Assembly (NCBI RefSeq): GCF_000309385.1
Contig: NZ_JH976537.1
Location: 3,620,712-3,675,601, forward strand
From: Nodosilinea nodulosa PCC 7104
GTDB lineage: Bacteria > Cyanobacteriota > Cyanobacteriia > Phormidesmidales > Phormidesmidaceae
Length of the DNA stretch: 54,890 nt
Reading direction: 5' to 3'
Shown: piece after piece, positions 8,873 to 18,092 of the stretch
Layout: each line of letters opens with the position of its first letter
Numbering within the stretch: position 1 is the first letter of the stretch
Made by a program: the position numbers and the translations under genes
Notes under the pieces: generated by a model
Told to the model about the DNA's origin: nothing
The model's input: the letters and a program-made list of their open reading frames with translations, nothing else
Databases searched by the model: none

Positions 8873-10306
8873 TTACTCCACCGTCAGCAGGTAGCGGCCC
8901 TGACCGCCCTGCTGATAGCTGTTGACCAGCACGCTGTAGGTGCCATCGTGGGGCAGCTGAACCGCAATCTGAGAATTGGTGGTGTTGGCGTTAGCGTCGT
9001 CGTTTTCGCCAATGCGGTTTCGGGCATCGTCCACCAAAATCAGGTAGGTGTCGAAGTCGGGGCTTTCCAAGCTAATCACCACCTGCTGTCCGGCCCGGCC
9101 CTGAAAGGTGACTTCCTGGAAGTAGGAGCCGTCTTGCAGGGTGCGATCGCCCGGCCCCAGGTTGCCCTGCTGCCGTATCCCCACGCTGCTCGGTGCGCTC
9201 TGGCCACCGCTCGAAGTAGACTGGCCGCCGCTGCTCTGGTTCAGGCGCAGCTGGTAGCTCCCCGACTCTCCCTCTGACACGGTGTTGGCCAAAATCAGGT
9301 ACGACCCGGTAAAGGGCAGCTGCACCGAAATGCGGGCGTTGAGGCTGCCGCCGCTGTCGTCGTCCTGTACGGAAAAGTCTTCGCGATCGGGGGCCAGCAA
9401 AATCAGGTAGGAGTCAACGTCCTGGCTGCTCATGTCGATGGTGACGGTTTGCCCCGCCTGCCCCTCAAACTCGTAGGGATTGTACAGGCTGCCGTCGGGC
9501 AGCACGTTGCTGGTGTCGTCGAGCTGACCTTGGACCACCGCGCCCAGGGCAATGGCGGCGGGTTCGCGGTTGGTGCGGCTGCTGGGGGCTGAGGCCGTGG
9601 CTGTGCCCGCTCGCACCGACGCCAAAAACGTCTGCACCACATCGGTGGGAATGGCAAACCCGATGCCCACGTTGCCGCCGCTGTTGCCGGTGGTAAAGAT
9701 GGAGGTGTTGACCCCGATCAGCTGACCGCTGCTGTTGAGCAGTGGCCCGCCGGAGTTGCCGGGGTTGATGGCGGCGTCAGTCTGGATCACGTTGCGCTCG
9801 GTGTCGATACGGCTGACAATGCCCACGGTGAGGGTGCCCTGGAGGCCAAAGGGACTGCCAATGGCAAAGGCGCTCTGGCCCACCCGCACCGCATTGGGAG
9901 GCGCAATGGTAACGGTGGGCAGCCCCGTAGGATTGCCCCGCAGTCGCACCGCCGCCAGATCGAGGCGATCCTGGCCGTAGCCCACCACGTCGCCCTCAAA
10001 GCTGCGCCCGTCGGCCAGGCGCACGGTCACGACCCGCTCCTCGCCCACTACGTGGGCGTTGGTGAGAATCAGACCGCTGGCATCGACAATGCTGCCGCTG
10101 CCGCTGCCGCTGTGGGTTTCGATCGCCACCACCGCCGGGCTCACCTGATCGTAAACCCGAATCGTGGTGGCTTCGTCAACCGTGGACTGAGCCAGGGCTG
10201 GCCGTAGCCCTGGGTTAATGGGGCTGGGGGGGGCGATCGCAGCCGCCAGCAGCGCCCCCACTAGCAGTGAACCCGATGTAAACCGTTTGAACGCCGCCTG
10301 TGCCAT
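8873..10306 (-). CDS. HtrA/DegP-like secreted serine protease with two PPC domains
   Basis: A 477-residue exported trypsin-like protease. The N terminus has a signal peptide (hydrophobic LLVGALLAAAIA, ending near ALAQ). The protease domain holds the triad His85 (TNAHVV), Asp116 (RLDLAAV) and Ser185 (NPGNSGGPLL). Two bacterial pre-peptidase C-terminal (PPC) beta domains follow, at about 255-357 and 380-477, both with the YDVDSYLILL-like core. There is no PDZ domain, unlike classic HtrA/Deg proteins. I chose the ATG at 10306 because GGGAAG lies just upstream; a GTG at 10345 would add 13 residues. Likely periplasmic or extracellular. Confidence 0.88.
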   Translation of the reverse strand: MAQAAFKRFTSGSLLVGALLAAAIAPPSPINPGLRPALAQSTVDEATTIRVYDQVSPAVVAIETHSGSGSGSIVDASGLILTNAHVVGEERVVTVRLADGRSFEGDVVGYGQDRLDLAAVRLRGNPTGLPTVTIAPPNAVRVGQSAFAIGSPFGLQGTLTVGIVSRIDTERNVIQTDAAINPGNSGGPLLNSSGQLIGVNTSIFTTGNSGGNVGIGFAIPTDVVQTFLASVRAGTATASAPSSRTNREPAAIALGAVVQGQLDDTSNVLPDGSLYNPYEFEGQAGQTVTIDMSSQDVDSYLILLAPDREDFSVQDDDSGGSLNARISVQLPFTGSYLILANTVSEGESGSYQLRLNQSSGGQSTSSGGQSAPSSVGIRQQGNLGPGDRTLQDGSYFQEVTFQGRAGQQVVISLESPDFDTYLILVDDARNRIGENDDANANTTNSQIAVQLPHDGTYSVLVNSYQQGGQGRYLLTVE

Positions 10307-10405
10307 ATCGCTTCCCAATGCTCTGTATGCTCTATAAATCTGCACTACCGAGTTGGCTTGAGATAGTACCGGATACCTACTATCTACCTAGCCTTCCCCT
10401 ATCGT

Positions 10406-10610
10406 TCAGGATATCTCTCTGAACTCAGCCAGATCTGAGTTGTGAGCCACTTTTAGCGCAGGCACTCCGGCCACCGCTAACCGGCTTTGGCCCTGGGCTT
10501 TGGCCTGATAAAGGGCAATATCGGCTGCTTTAACAGTTCGGCGCTGGAGTCAGGAAAACCAGCCGCTATCAGGGAGGCCAAGAGCGATCGCGCACGCCTG
10601 TGTGCGCAGC
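10406..10610 (-). pseudogene. 3' remnant of a diguanylate cyclase (GGDEF) gene
   Basis: The minus strand encodes the end of a GGDEF domain in pieces: a segment reading ASLIAAGFPDSSAELL, then, after a one-base frame change at the TTAAA near 10525-10530, KAADIALYQAKAQGQSRLAVAG, ending in a short tail and a TGA at 10406-10408. The second piece is the diagnostic C-terminal helix of GGDEF domains (ADxALYxAKxxGRN). An earlier piece (AIALG) sits in yet another frame. No GGDEF active-site motif remains, so this is a dead fragment. The remaining bases up to 10812 contain no gene I can support. Confidence 0.8.
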
Positions 10611-10812
10611 TGTCATGCCTGGGCAGTTGCAATTCTTAATCATGCCATTTCCCCGATCGCACGCCAAAATTGCGCCAAAATTAGAGGCAGGTCTGTATGA
10701 GGTTGATCCTCGTCCGGTTCTCTTCCGTCAGGCTGTGATACTGGGGAGAATCGGGCCTTTGGGGAGGTCCCGATGTAGGCAGGTTGAACGGGATGTTTAG
10801 GGAATTTAGACC

Positions 10813-11151
10813 ATGGCTAGGCTCTTTTCTAGATGTATTGGAGCAGTGCGCCCGCTGCCTGGAAGCCGGGCTGGGGGGCGTGTGCGCGCTGCGATCGCCC
10901 TGGGGGCCGCAGTGGCAATCTTCGCTCTGCTGGGGGCAACAACTCCAGCCCTATCGACCGTGGCCCAGGCTCCCCGCCTGGTGCAGGCGATTTTAAACGG
11001 TAGCCCCGTCAGCGTCCTCTACGTTACCCGCAGCAGCGACACGGTGCTGGTGCGCTGCTATCCCGGCTTTGAACCCTCACTGACGGTGCGTGCCATGGGC
11101 GGCAATGCTGGGCAGAAGGAAGGCGTGATGACCTGCGTCAGCAGCCAGTAG
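10813..11151 (+). CDS. Small exported protein of unknown function
   Basis: A 112-residue protein with a basic N terminus (RLFSRCIGAVRPLPGSRAGGRVR) followed by a hydrophobic stretch (AAIALGAAVAIFALLGA) and TALSTVAQA, which reads as a signal peptide or membrane anchor. The mature part (APRLVQAILNGSPVSVLYVTRSSDTVLVRCYPGF) is short and contains two Cys residues that could form a disulfide. I do not recognise the family. It converges with ndhD across a large palindrome. Confidence 0.6.
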   Translation: MARLFSRCIGAVRPLPGSRAGGRVRAAIALGAAVAIFALLGATTPALSTVAQAPRLVQAILNGSPVSVLYVTRSSDTVLVRCYPGFEPSLTVRAMGGNAGQKEGVMTCVSSQ

Positions 11152-11220
11152 TTCTGGCCTCGGTGAGTGCAGCCGCAGTAGCAGCCTGATCTCGCCGCCC
11201 GCATCCCAGCGGTTGATCGC

Positions 11221-11258
11221 TCAACGCCCCCGGAAACCATGGTTTCCGGGGGCGTTGA
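11221..11258. terminator. 38-bp perfect palindrome between convergent genes, probable bidirectional terminator
   Basis: Bases 11221-11239 (TCAACGCCCCCGGAAACCA) are the exact reverse complement of 11240-11258. The arms are GC-rich and would form a very stable hairpin with essentially no loop. It lies between the stop of the small exported protein (11151) and the stop of ndhD (11278). There is no long U-run on either side, so it is an atypical terminator or mRNA stabiliser for ndhD. Confidence 0.7.
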
Positions 11259-11277
11259 AGCAAAGAAATAGCCGATC

Positions 11278-12867
11278 TTACTGGCTCAGCGAAGGGGCTT
11301 TGAGCACCGGCAGAGCCGCGATCGGGGCAGAGCCTTCAGCGCCAGCCTCGGTGGCCACAAAGACCTGACTGAGCCGCGCCGTCAATTTCTGGGTGGTGGC
11401 GTCATAGATCTGGGTCAGCATCTTGGGATAGAGGCCAAACCCAATGATCGGCACCAGCAGGCAGGCGATGATAAACACCTCGCGGGGCTCGGCATCGGCC
11501 AGCACCTCGTGCTCAACCAGCTCTTTGTTCTCGGGGCCGTAGAAAATTTCCCGCAGCATCGACAGCAGATAGATGGGCGTGAGAATAACGCCGATCGCCA
11601 TAAAGATGACGGTAATCAGCCTGAAGGTAAAGCTGTAGGCATCGCTGGTGGCAAAGCCCACAAACACCATCAGCTCAGCCACAAAGCCGCTCATGCCCGG
11701 CAGCGCCAGCGATGCCAGCGAGCAGGCGGTAAACATGGCGAAGATCTTGGGCATTTTTTTGCCCACGCCGCCCATTTCTTCGAGAATCAGGGTGTGGGTG
11801 CGATCGTAGGTGGCCCCCACCAAAAAGAACAGGCTGGCCCCAATCAACCCGTGGGAGATCATTTGCAGCACCGCGCCGCTCAGACCCAGGTTGGTAAACG
11901 AGGCAATCCCAATCAGCACGAAGCCCATGTGCGAGATGGACGAGTAGGCAATCTTGCGCTTTAGGTTGCGCTGGGCAAACGAGGTCAACGCCGCATAGAC
12001 AATGTTGATGCAGCCCAAAATCACCAGAATCGGCGCAAAGTAGGTGTGGGCATCGGGCAGCATACCCAGATTCATGCGAATGAGGGCGTAGCCCCCCATT
12101 TTCAGCAGAATGCCCGCCAGCAGCATGTGCACCGGGGCCGTGGCTTCACCATGGGCATCGGGCAGCCAGGTGTGCAGTGGAATAATCGGCAGCTTGACGG
12201 CGTAGGCGATTAAAAACGCGCCGTAGAGCAGCAGCTGCATCCTCAGCGGGTAGACTTTTTCAGCCAGGGCCGTCATGTCAAAGGTGATGGTGTCGCCGTA
12301 GAAGGCCATCGCCAGCGCCGCCACCAGAATGAACAGCGACCCCCCCGCCGTGTAGAGAATGAACTTGGTGGCCGCGTAGAGCCGCTTTTTGCCGCCCCAG
12401 ATCGACAGCAGCAGGTAGACCGGAATTAGCTCTAGCTCCCAAAACAGGAAGAACAAAAGCATATCCTGCACGGCAAACACGCCAATCTGACCGCTGTACA
12501 TGGCCAGCAGCAGGAAGTAAAAGAACTTGGGCTTGAGCGTTACCGGCCAGGCCGCCAGGGCCGCCAGGGTGGTAATAAACCCCGTTAGCAGCACCAGGGG
12601 CATCGATAGACCATCGACCCCCAGCGACCATTTGAGGTCGAGCTGGGGCACCCAGGTATAGCTTTCTACCAGCTGTAGACCGGGCTGGCTAAAGTCATAG
12701 TTGAGGTAAAAGGCGGTCACAATCAACACAAAGTCGATTAGCCCAACCGTCAGAGCGTACCAGCGCACCGTCTTACCGTTGTCGTCGGGCAAAAACGGAA
12801 TGGCTATGCAGGCCACCAGCGGCAGCAGCGTAACGGTGGTCAACCAGGGAAAAGTCGCGAGGTCCAT
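11278..12867 (-). CDS. ndhD: NAD(P)H-quinone oxidoreductase subunit 4 (NdhD)
   Basis: A 529-residue, about 14-helix proton-pumping subunit of the thylakoid NDH-1 complex. Diagnostic segments are YSLSW-like early residues ending in [15 protein letters not shown], the conserved [40 protein letters not shown] block (with the key lysine and LPDAH motif), [21 protein letters not shown], and the C-terminal [12 protein letters not shown]. Together with ndhF immediately upstream it forms the usual ndhF-ndhD pair, probably the NDH-1L (respiratory and cyclic electron flow) forms D1/F1, though the paralogue number cannot be fixed without comparison. Confidence 0.96.
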   Translation of the reverse strand: MDLATFPWLTTVTLLPLVACIAIPFLPDDNGKTVRWYALTVGLIDFVLIVTAFYLNYDFSQPGLQLVESYTWVPQLDLKWSLGVDGLSMPLVLLTGFITTLAALAAWPVTLKPKFFYFLLLAMYSGQIGVFAVQDMLLFFLFWELELIPVYLLLSIWGGKKRLYAATKFILYTAGGSLFILVAALAMAFYGDTITFDMTALAEKVYPLRMQLLLYGAFLIAYAVKLPIIPLHTWLPDAHGEATAPVHMLLAGILLKMGGYALIRMNLGMLPDAHTYFAPILVILGCINIVYAALTSFAQRNLKRKIAYSSISHMGFVLIGIASFTNLGLSGAVLQMISHGLIGASLFFLVGATYDRTHTLILEEMGGVGKKMPKIFAMFTACSLASLALPGMSGFVAELMVFVGFATSDAYSFTFRLITVIFMAIGVILTPIYLLSMLREIFYGPENKELVEHEVLADAEPREVFIIACLLVPIIGFGLYPKMLTQIYDATTQKLTARLSQVFVATEAGAEGSAPIAALPVLKAPSLSQ

Positions 12868-12902
12868 ATTGTCGTTTCTCGTCGCGTTCTATTAAAAGAG
12901 TG

Positions 12903-12995
12903 GATGGGTAAGGGGGTAGAGGGTAGGTGGGTGGAGTTTTAGGGCCTTACACATTGCAGCCTTGAAACCCATCTACCCATCTACCCTCACACCCC
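12903..12995. repeat. Inverted repeat in the ndhF-ndhD spacer
   Basis: GGTAGAGGGTAGGTGGGTGG near 12915-12936 is largely complementary to CCCATCTACCCATCTACCCTC near 12968-12989. Each arm is itself made of short GGGTA/TACCC repeats, so the RNA between the two ndh genes could fold into a long imperfect hairpin. It could attenuate or stabilise the downstream ndhD message. Confidence 0.5.
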
Positions 12996-15085
12996 TAAGT
13001 CACCCCCGAAAGCAGCACCAGCCCCAGCACCGCCCCAAACACAATCAGGGCGTAGAACTGAGCCCGACCGTTTTCCAGGTATTTCAACCCTTCGCCGGTA
13101 ACCAGAGTGACAAAGCCCGCCAGGTTGACCAGGCCATCGACAATGCGAATGTCAACTTCCAGCACCTGCTTGGCCAGTTTACGGCTGCCCTGGATAAAGA
13201 CAACCTCGTAGATGTCGTCGATGTACCACTTGTTGAGCGACAGGTTGTAGAGAGGCTTGATCTTGGCGGCGATCGCCTTCGGATCGAGGGTCTTGGTGCG
13301 GTACATCAGCACCGAGAGAATGATGCCGGCGACGGCGATCGCAACGGAACTCCCCGCCATCAGCACAAACTCGTTCCAGTCAAAGGCCTCTGCCGACTCC
13401 AGCGCCTCCACCATTTCCCCAGGGGGATGGATAAAGGCCTCGAAGTAGTTGGCAAAGGGAGTACCCACCAGGCCAATCAGCACCGAGGGCACCGCCAGCG
13501 CCATCAGCGGCAGGGTCATCGACAGCGGCGACTCGTGGGGCTCATGGGCGTGGTGCCCGTGAGCGCTACCAGATTCGTGGTCATCGTGGGCGGCATCTAG
13601 GGTTAGCTCCTGGGGGTTCATCGCCCCAGGGCCAAGGGATGCGCCCATCTTCTGAAGCTGCGCCCGCTTGAGGTCATGGCGAATACCTTCGTTATTGCCC
13701 CGAAAGCTGCCCTCAAAGGTGGAGAAATACATGCGAAACATGTAAAAAGCGGTGATGCCCGCCGTCAGCCAGCCCACGGCCCACAGCACCGGGCTGACCG
13801 CAAAGGTAGAGCCTAGAATTTCATCCTTAGACCAGAACCCCGCAAAGGGCGGAATGCCGCAGATGGCCAGGGTGCCAATCAGGAAGGTATAGGCGGTGAC
13901 GGGCATATACTTGCGCAGGCCGCCCATCAGGCGCATATCTTGCGCCAGGACTGGGTCGTGGCCCACCACCGATTCCATGCCGTGGATCACGGAGCCAGAG
14001 CCGAGGAACAGCATGGCCTTGAAGTAGGCGTGGGTCATCAGGTGAAACAGGCCGGCGCTGTAGGCCCCAACGCCCATGGCCATCACCATGTAGCCGAGCT
14101 GCGACATGGTGGAAAAGGCCAGCCCTTTCTTGATGTCGTTTTGGGTAATAGCGATAGTGGCGCCCATAAAGGCTGTAAACGCCCCGGTATAGGCAATTAC
14201 CGTCATCACCGCCGGGATGTGCTCAAACACGGGGTACATGCGGGCGACCAGGAACACCCCCGCCGCCACCATCGTCGCAGCGTGAATGAGCGCCGAGATC
14301 GGGGTGGGGCCTTCCATGGCGTCGGGCAGCCACACGTGGAGGGGAAACTGCGCCGACTTGGCCACCGGGCCAAGGAACACCAAAATAGCAAAAACGGCGG
14401 CGATGCTGGCGGGCAGGGTGCCTATGTTTACCAGATCAGTCAGCCGCTCGCCCATGACATCGAAGTCGAAGCTGCCGGTGGCCCAAAACAGGCCCAGCAT
14501 CCCCAGCAGCAGACCAAAGTCACCGACTCGGTTGGTCACAAACGCTTTCTGACAGGCGTCGGCGGCGGGCTTGCGGTTGTACCAAAAGCCGATCAGCAGG
14601 TACGAGCACATCCCCACCAGTTCCCAAAATACGTAGACCTGGAGCAGGTTGGGGCTAATTACCAGGCCCAGCATAGAGGAGCTAAACAGGCTCAGGTAGG
14701 CGTAGAAGCGCACGTAGCCTGGGTCGTGGGCCATGTAGCCATCGGTGTAGATCATCACCAGGAAGGCGACGGTGGTAACGACTACCAGCATCAGGGCCGC
14801 CAGGTGATCGATGGTATAGCCCATCTCCAGGCGAAAGTCGCCCGCCGAGGCCCATTCGAACATAGCCGTGTAGGGAGCGTGGCCCTGCCACTGACTCCAA
14901 AAAATTGCAAAAGAGAGCACCATCGCCGCCCCAATTAGGGAAACGATGAAAATGGCCGCTGGCTGCCGCAGCTTGCTGGTGGCCTCGCCATAGGAAATCA
15001 ACCCAGTGCCCACCACGGCGGCCCCGATAAGCGGCAGCACCGGAATGAGCCAGGCGTACTGATAAAGCGTGTCTACAGAATCCAT
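12995..15085 (-). CDS. ndhF: NAD(P)H-quinone oxidoreductase subunit 5 (NdhF)
   Basis: A 696-residue antiporter-like NDH-1 subunit. Visible landmarks are the N-terminal YQYAWLIPVLPLIGAAVVG, the catalytic FLVMIYTDGYMAHDPGYVRFYAYLSLFSSSMLGLV and FWELVGMCSYLLIGFWYNR regions, SAQFPLHVWLPDAMEGPTPISALIHAATMVAAG with the conserved lysine and His residues, and a C-terminal membrane anchor after the lateral helix. A His-rich loop (HDDHESGSAHGHHAHEPHE, about residues 498-516) is present in a variable region. It lies 127 nt upstream of ndhD on the same strand. Confidence 0.96.
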   Translation of the reverse strand: MDSVDTLYQYAWLIPVLPLIGAAVVGTGLISYGEATSKLRQPAAIFIVSLIGAAMVLSFAIFWSQWQGHAPYTAMFEWASAGDFRLEMGYTIDHLAALMLVVVTTVAFLVMIYTDGYMAHDPGYVRFYAYLSLFSSSMLGLVISPNLLQVYVFWELVGMCSYLLIGFWYNRKPAADACQKAFVTNRVGDFGLLLGMLGLFWATGSFDFDVMGERLTDLVNIGTLPASIAAVFAILVFLGPVAKSAQFPLHVWLPDAMEGPTPISALIHAATMVAAGVFLVARMYPVFEHIPAVMTVIAYTGAFTAFMGATIAITQNDIKKGLAFSTMSQLGYMVMAMGVGAYSAGLFHLMTHAYFKAMLFLGSGSVIHGMESVVGHDPVLAQDMRLMGGLRKYMPVTAYTFLIGTLAICGIPPFAGFWSKDEILGSTFAVSPVLWAVGWLTAGITAFYMFRMYFSTFEGSFRGNNEGIRHDLKRAQLQKMGASLGPGAMNPQELTLDAAHDDHESGSAHGHHAHEPHESPLSMTLPLMALAVPSVLIGLVGTPFANYFEAFIHPPGEMVEALESAEAFDWNEFVLMAGSSVAIAVAGIILSVLMYRTKTLDPKAIAAKIKPLYNLSLNKWYIDDIYEVVFIQGSRKLAKQVLEVDIRIVDGLVNLAGFVTLVTGEGLKYLENGRAQFYALIVFGAVLGLVLLSGVT

Positions 15086-15538
15086 CTTGACTGCCTACTC
15101 CAAGAGCTTGAGTGAGTTGGCAAAAAACCGCTTACATTCTGACATACCCTTCCCCAACGAAAAGTCGGTTTCGTAGCAAAGTTAGGGGCCATTGGGGGCG
15201 ATCGCTCCCCCACGAGCGCCTTTTAGGCCCGCCCAAAGCTGTTCCGTAAAACGGCGAAAGGCTTGCTACAGGCCTATTTGACCGACTAGGGCGATCGCCA
15301 GATATTTTCTTAAGAAAGATGTCCGATTCTAGGAGCAAATGCTCGCTGGCGGCAAAAATCACCCGTTAGGCCATAATTAATCTGCCCTGGGAAGACTTTG
15401 GCTCTATGCCTTTAGCCCTAATTTAGAGATCTCCCTAAAGAGTCCAATCATTGCCCAAGCAACGATTGACCTGGGTCTCTGCCTTTGGGCTGAAGTGAAG
15501 TACAGAAGTAAGTACGGTAAGAATGGCATTTGGCGGCG
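15086..15538. other. Intergenic region between ndhF and a small membrane protein gene
   Basis: This 453-base stretch separates two divergent genes and should carry both promoters. It contains two GCGATCGC sites (near 15198 and 15291) but no open frame I can support. Confidence 0.5.
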
Positions 15539-15850
15539 ATGAAGCTCTGGCTGGTTTGCTTTTTAATTTTGTTTTTTGGTGCCGAAACCGCCCAGTGGTT
15601 TGGGCATCTGCCCTGGCTTGACGGGGTCGAGCTATCGCTGCCGCTGACGATCGCCGGGGGAATTGGGCTGGCGATCGCCTCCAACTATCGGCACTGGCCT
15701 AGTTTTGGCTCCCTCTCTGCCAAGCCAGAGCAGCCTCCCCTGCCACCGACGCCTAGCGCAACGGTGGTAACTCCTGCGGTGCAGGCTAAGGTTAGCCGCA
15801 AGCCAGACACCATTTCCTTCGAAATTAAGAAACCGCAGCCAAAAGGATGA
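15539..15850 (+). CDS. Small membrane protein of unknown function
   Basis: A 103-residue protein. The N terminus (MKLWLVCFLILFFGAETAQWF) is a membrane helix, and a second hydrophobic segment (LSLPLTIAGGIGLAIAS) follows, separated by about 15 residues. The C-terminal half is Pro/Thr-rich and then basic (IKKPQPKG), probably cytoplasmic and disordered. Start chosen at ATG 15539; a TTG nine bases earlier is less likely. The pattern (two helices, Pro-rich tail) is seen in uncharacterised cyanobacterial proteins, but I cannot name it. Confidence 0.65.
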   Translation: MKLWLVCFLILFFGAETAQWFGHLPWLDGVELSLPLTIAGGIGLAIASNYRHWPSFGSLSAKPEQPPLPPTPSATVVTPAVQAKVSRKPDTISFEIKKPQPKG

Positions 15851-15874
15851 TGGTCACAGCTAGGGGTGGATAGC

Positions 15875-16453
15875 CTACTTCCCCATCGTCCGCTTCAGAT
15901 CCTCCAGTTCCTGCTCCGTCTCCCAGCGCTGAAACGATTCCTCTAGTGGATCCATAGGATCGCGGCCAAACCCTTCAAAGGGGGGCTTGGCCCAGCCGGT
16001 GTCCCAGCTGGTCGTGCTGCGCTGCGCGGTTCGCTGAGCCTCGGTTTCGGCAATTTTGGCCTTGAGTTCGCGGCGGCGATCGTGAATCTCTTTTTGCAGG
16101 GTCCGGGTCTGGGCAATCTGGTCTTTGACCCCTTTGAGCTGGCCCCAGTACTGGTTGCCCTGGCGCAGCAGAGTCGCTTCGCGCTCTTGGGCCGCTTTCA
16201 CCAAATCTATTCGGTTCGCCGCCTGGGCCTTCTGAAAGCGGCTATGCCAGCGCTGAATATCCTGGGCGGTAGCGAGAATGCTGTCTTCGAGCTGTTTTTC
16301 GCGGCGCTTGAGGTCGCCCAATAGGCGAATGGCATCTTGCTCTTGGCCCCGCAGCTGGTCCTCTAAACCCCACAGCTCCAGGTGAGGGTTGGCCTTGAGA
16401 AATTCGTCGAGTCGGGTTTCGAGAAATCGACTCAGATCTTCAAAGAGGCCCAT
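15875..16453 (-). CDS. Coiled-coil protein, TIGR04376-like cyanobacterial family
   Basis: A 192-residue protein that begins MGLFEDLSRFLETRLDEFLKANPHLELWGLEDQL, a start I associate with the TIGR04376 family found in cyanobacteria. Most of residues 30-140 are heptad-rich charged helix (LGDLKRREKQLEDSI, LKGVKDQIAQTRTLQKEI), predicted coiled coil, followed by a Trp/Pro-containing linker and an acidic C-terminal helix. No enzymatic motif is visible. Role unknown. It converges with the small membrane protein gene (25-nt gap between stops). Confidence 0.7.
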   Translation of the reverse strand: MGLFEDLSRFLETRLDEFLKANPHLELWGLEDQLRGQEQDAIRLLGDLKRREKQLEDSILATAQDIQRWHSRFQKAQAANRIDLVKAAQEREATLLRQGNQYWGQLKGVKDQIAQTRTLQKEIHDRRRELKAKIAETEAQRTAQRSTTSWDTGWAKPPFEGFGRDPMDPLEESFQRWETEQELEDLKRTMGK

Positions 16454-16859
16454 GGTTTACTCCTGCCGCAATACCTTGTCTTTTCAGAATAGCGGTTCTC
16501 CGGGATGGGCCAATTATGCTCAGACAGATAGAGCTTGGCCCAGGCGGTCTCTGAGACTTGCCCTAGCATCCGTAGGCTGCAACCTACCCACCCGCCATCG
16601 CAGATCGCTGGACTCCTCCGGCTCCCCCGCTCCCCACAGTTATGCCGCAGTCCCCTATCTCCTCAGGGCAGCCCAGCTTCTTCAATAACCACTGGACTAG
16701 TTATTTTTGCAAACTGTTGCAAGAAATAAACTTTAGTGAATTTAATCGACGATTTTCCGGGGTTTTATCGGGTTTGTAACGAGTTTGCCGCCCACTCTGG
16801 GCTTAATATGACTTTTAAATCGTCGTTCCAGCATCCCCTAACGTGGTTGTAGTGTTTCC
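16454..16859. other. Intergenic region between two divergent genes
   Basis: A 406-base stretch between the TIGR04376-like gene and the 340-residue protein gene. Its right half (16690-16820) becomes AT-rich and probably holds the promoter of the rightward gene. I see no gene or clear repeat. Confidence 0.5.
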
Positions 16860-17882
16860 ATGGCAATAGATCGCTCGGTGTCAGGTAGTTCAAAGGTTAG
16901 TCTGCTAGAAAAAATCGATGCTCCGGATAGGTCCAGTATTGCATCGCTTTCAGAGGTTTGGGCTAAAAAATATATCAGAGATCTGCACCGTCAGGATCAG
17001 GCGCTGCTGAGCTTGGATCAGAGCCAAACCAAGACAGATATTGCTCAAAAACTGGTTGACATACTGCGTTCTGTGAGCGCCCGAGCCTGGAATAAAACCG
17101 AGATTTTGCTGTCCCATGAAATAAGGCGACATCAAATTAGCCCTGATTTAATCGATCCCTGGACTATTGCTAAAGATGTCCATCAGGTCTATGAAAAAGC
17201 TCTGACAGCCTACGCCCAGGGGGTTGCTCCCCAGCGGTTTTCGGTAGCGGCCTCCAAACAGTTAGGTGCTATTCGCCAAACCCATACGGCGATCGATCCC
17301 AGGGTAATTGGATTTGTCAGCATGCAGTTTCACTACTGCGGTCAGATGCTTTTGGCGGAGGTGCCCGAAGCAGAGCAACCGATGCTGCAAGCCTACTTCA
17401 AGGTGGTTGACGATCTGCTATATATGCCCCTGCACCGGGCCTACACCGCTGCCGCAGGCTACGATTACCACGATCCTCGCCTGGAAGCGGTGCGCATGGC
17501 GTTGCCTGCGACAAGCCGCATCGCACACACCATTGTGAATCAGGTCATCGACCTTTGCTCCGACTATGCCAGCTATAGCGGCCCGCTCAGCAGCCCTGTC
17601 GTGCACACCTCCAGTGTTCGAGATGTGGAAATGTTTCAGATCTATTTGTGGACCTGCGTGCTTGAAAACAGCATTTCGGCGATCGCCCAAGAGCTGTTTC
17701 CGCTGTGCCTGATGCTGTATCCCACCCTAAAGGTTAACTGGGGCCTGGTGCGGCTGATGGTAAATCTGCTCGATCAGGAGCTTTCGGCCTGCGTTGGGTC
17801 CATCAATGTTCAATACTATGAACCCCACTACAGCGCAATGCTCAAGATGTTTTCGCCCTCTATTTTCCCAGAGCCAATTTAG
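16860..17882 (+). CDS. Uncharacterised 340-residue mostly helical protein
   Basis: A soluble protein of 340 residues, predicted almost entirely alpha-helical. The N-terminal ~60 residues are polar; a middle domain includes WAKKYIRDLHRQDQALLSL and FVSMQFHYCGQMLLAEVPEAEQPMLQAYFKVVDDLLYMPLHRAY, and the C-terminal half contains FQIYLWTCVLENSISAIAQELFPLCLMLYPTLKVNWGLV. I recognise no catalytic or cofactor motif. The repeated aromatic/His positions could point to a ligand-binding helical bundle, but that is speculation. It is monocistronic, preceded by an AT-rich spacer. Confidence 0.75.
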   Translation: MAIDRSVSGSSKVSLLEKIDAPDRSSIASLSEVWAKKYIRDLHRQDQALLSLDQSQTKTDIAQKLVDILRSVSARAWNKTEILLSHEIRRHQISPDLIDPWTIAKDVHQVYEKALTAYAQGVAPQRFSVAASKQLGAIRQTHTAIDPRVIGFVSMQFHYCGQMLLAEVPEAEQPMLQAYFKVVDDLLYMPLHRAYTAAAGYDYHDPRLEAVRMALPATSRIAHTIVNQVIDLCSDYASYSGPLSSPVVHTSSVRDVEMFQIYLWTCVLENSISAIAQELFPLCLMLYPTLKVNWGLVRLMVNLLDQELSACVGSINVQYYEPHYSAMLKMFSPSIFPEPI

Positions 17883-18092
17883 GTTTTGCGAACAGAGCAG
17901 AACATGCCGATACTGCGCCAATCAACGCCCAGAGGCAGGCCTGATCGAGCCATCTTAGAGAGCGTTTGAAACGCGATCTGCTGTAGCTTTAGCCATCTGC
18001 TGATTCCCCCTGACCTCCTTTAAGAAGGGGCGGGGAGGATCTCCATTTTTGCTACAAAAAATAGGGATTTTCAAACATCCTTTCAGAAAGAT

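Noticed and set aside
13940..14938. 332-codon plus-strand frame inside ndhF
   Set aside because: A His/Gly-rich antisense shadow of ndhF; its composition reflects the complement of membrane codons, not a protein.
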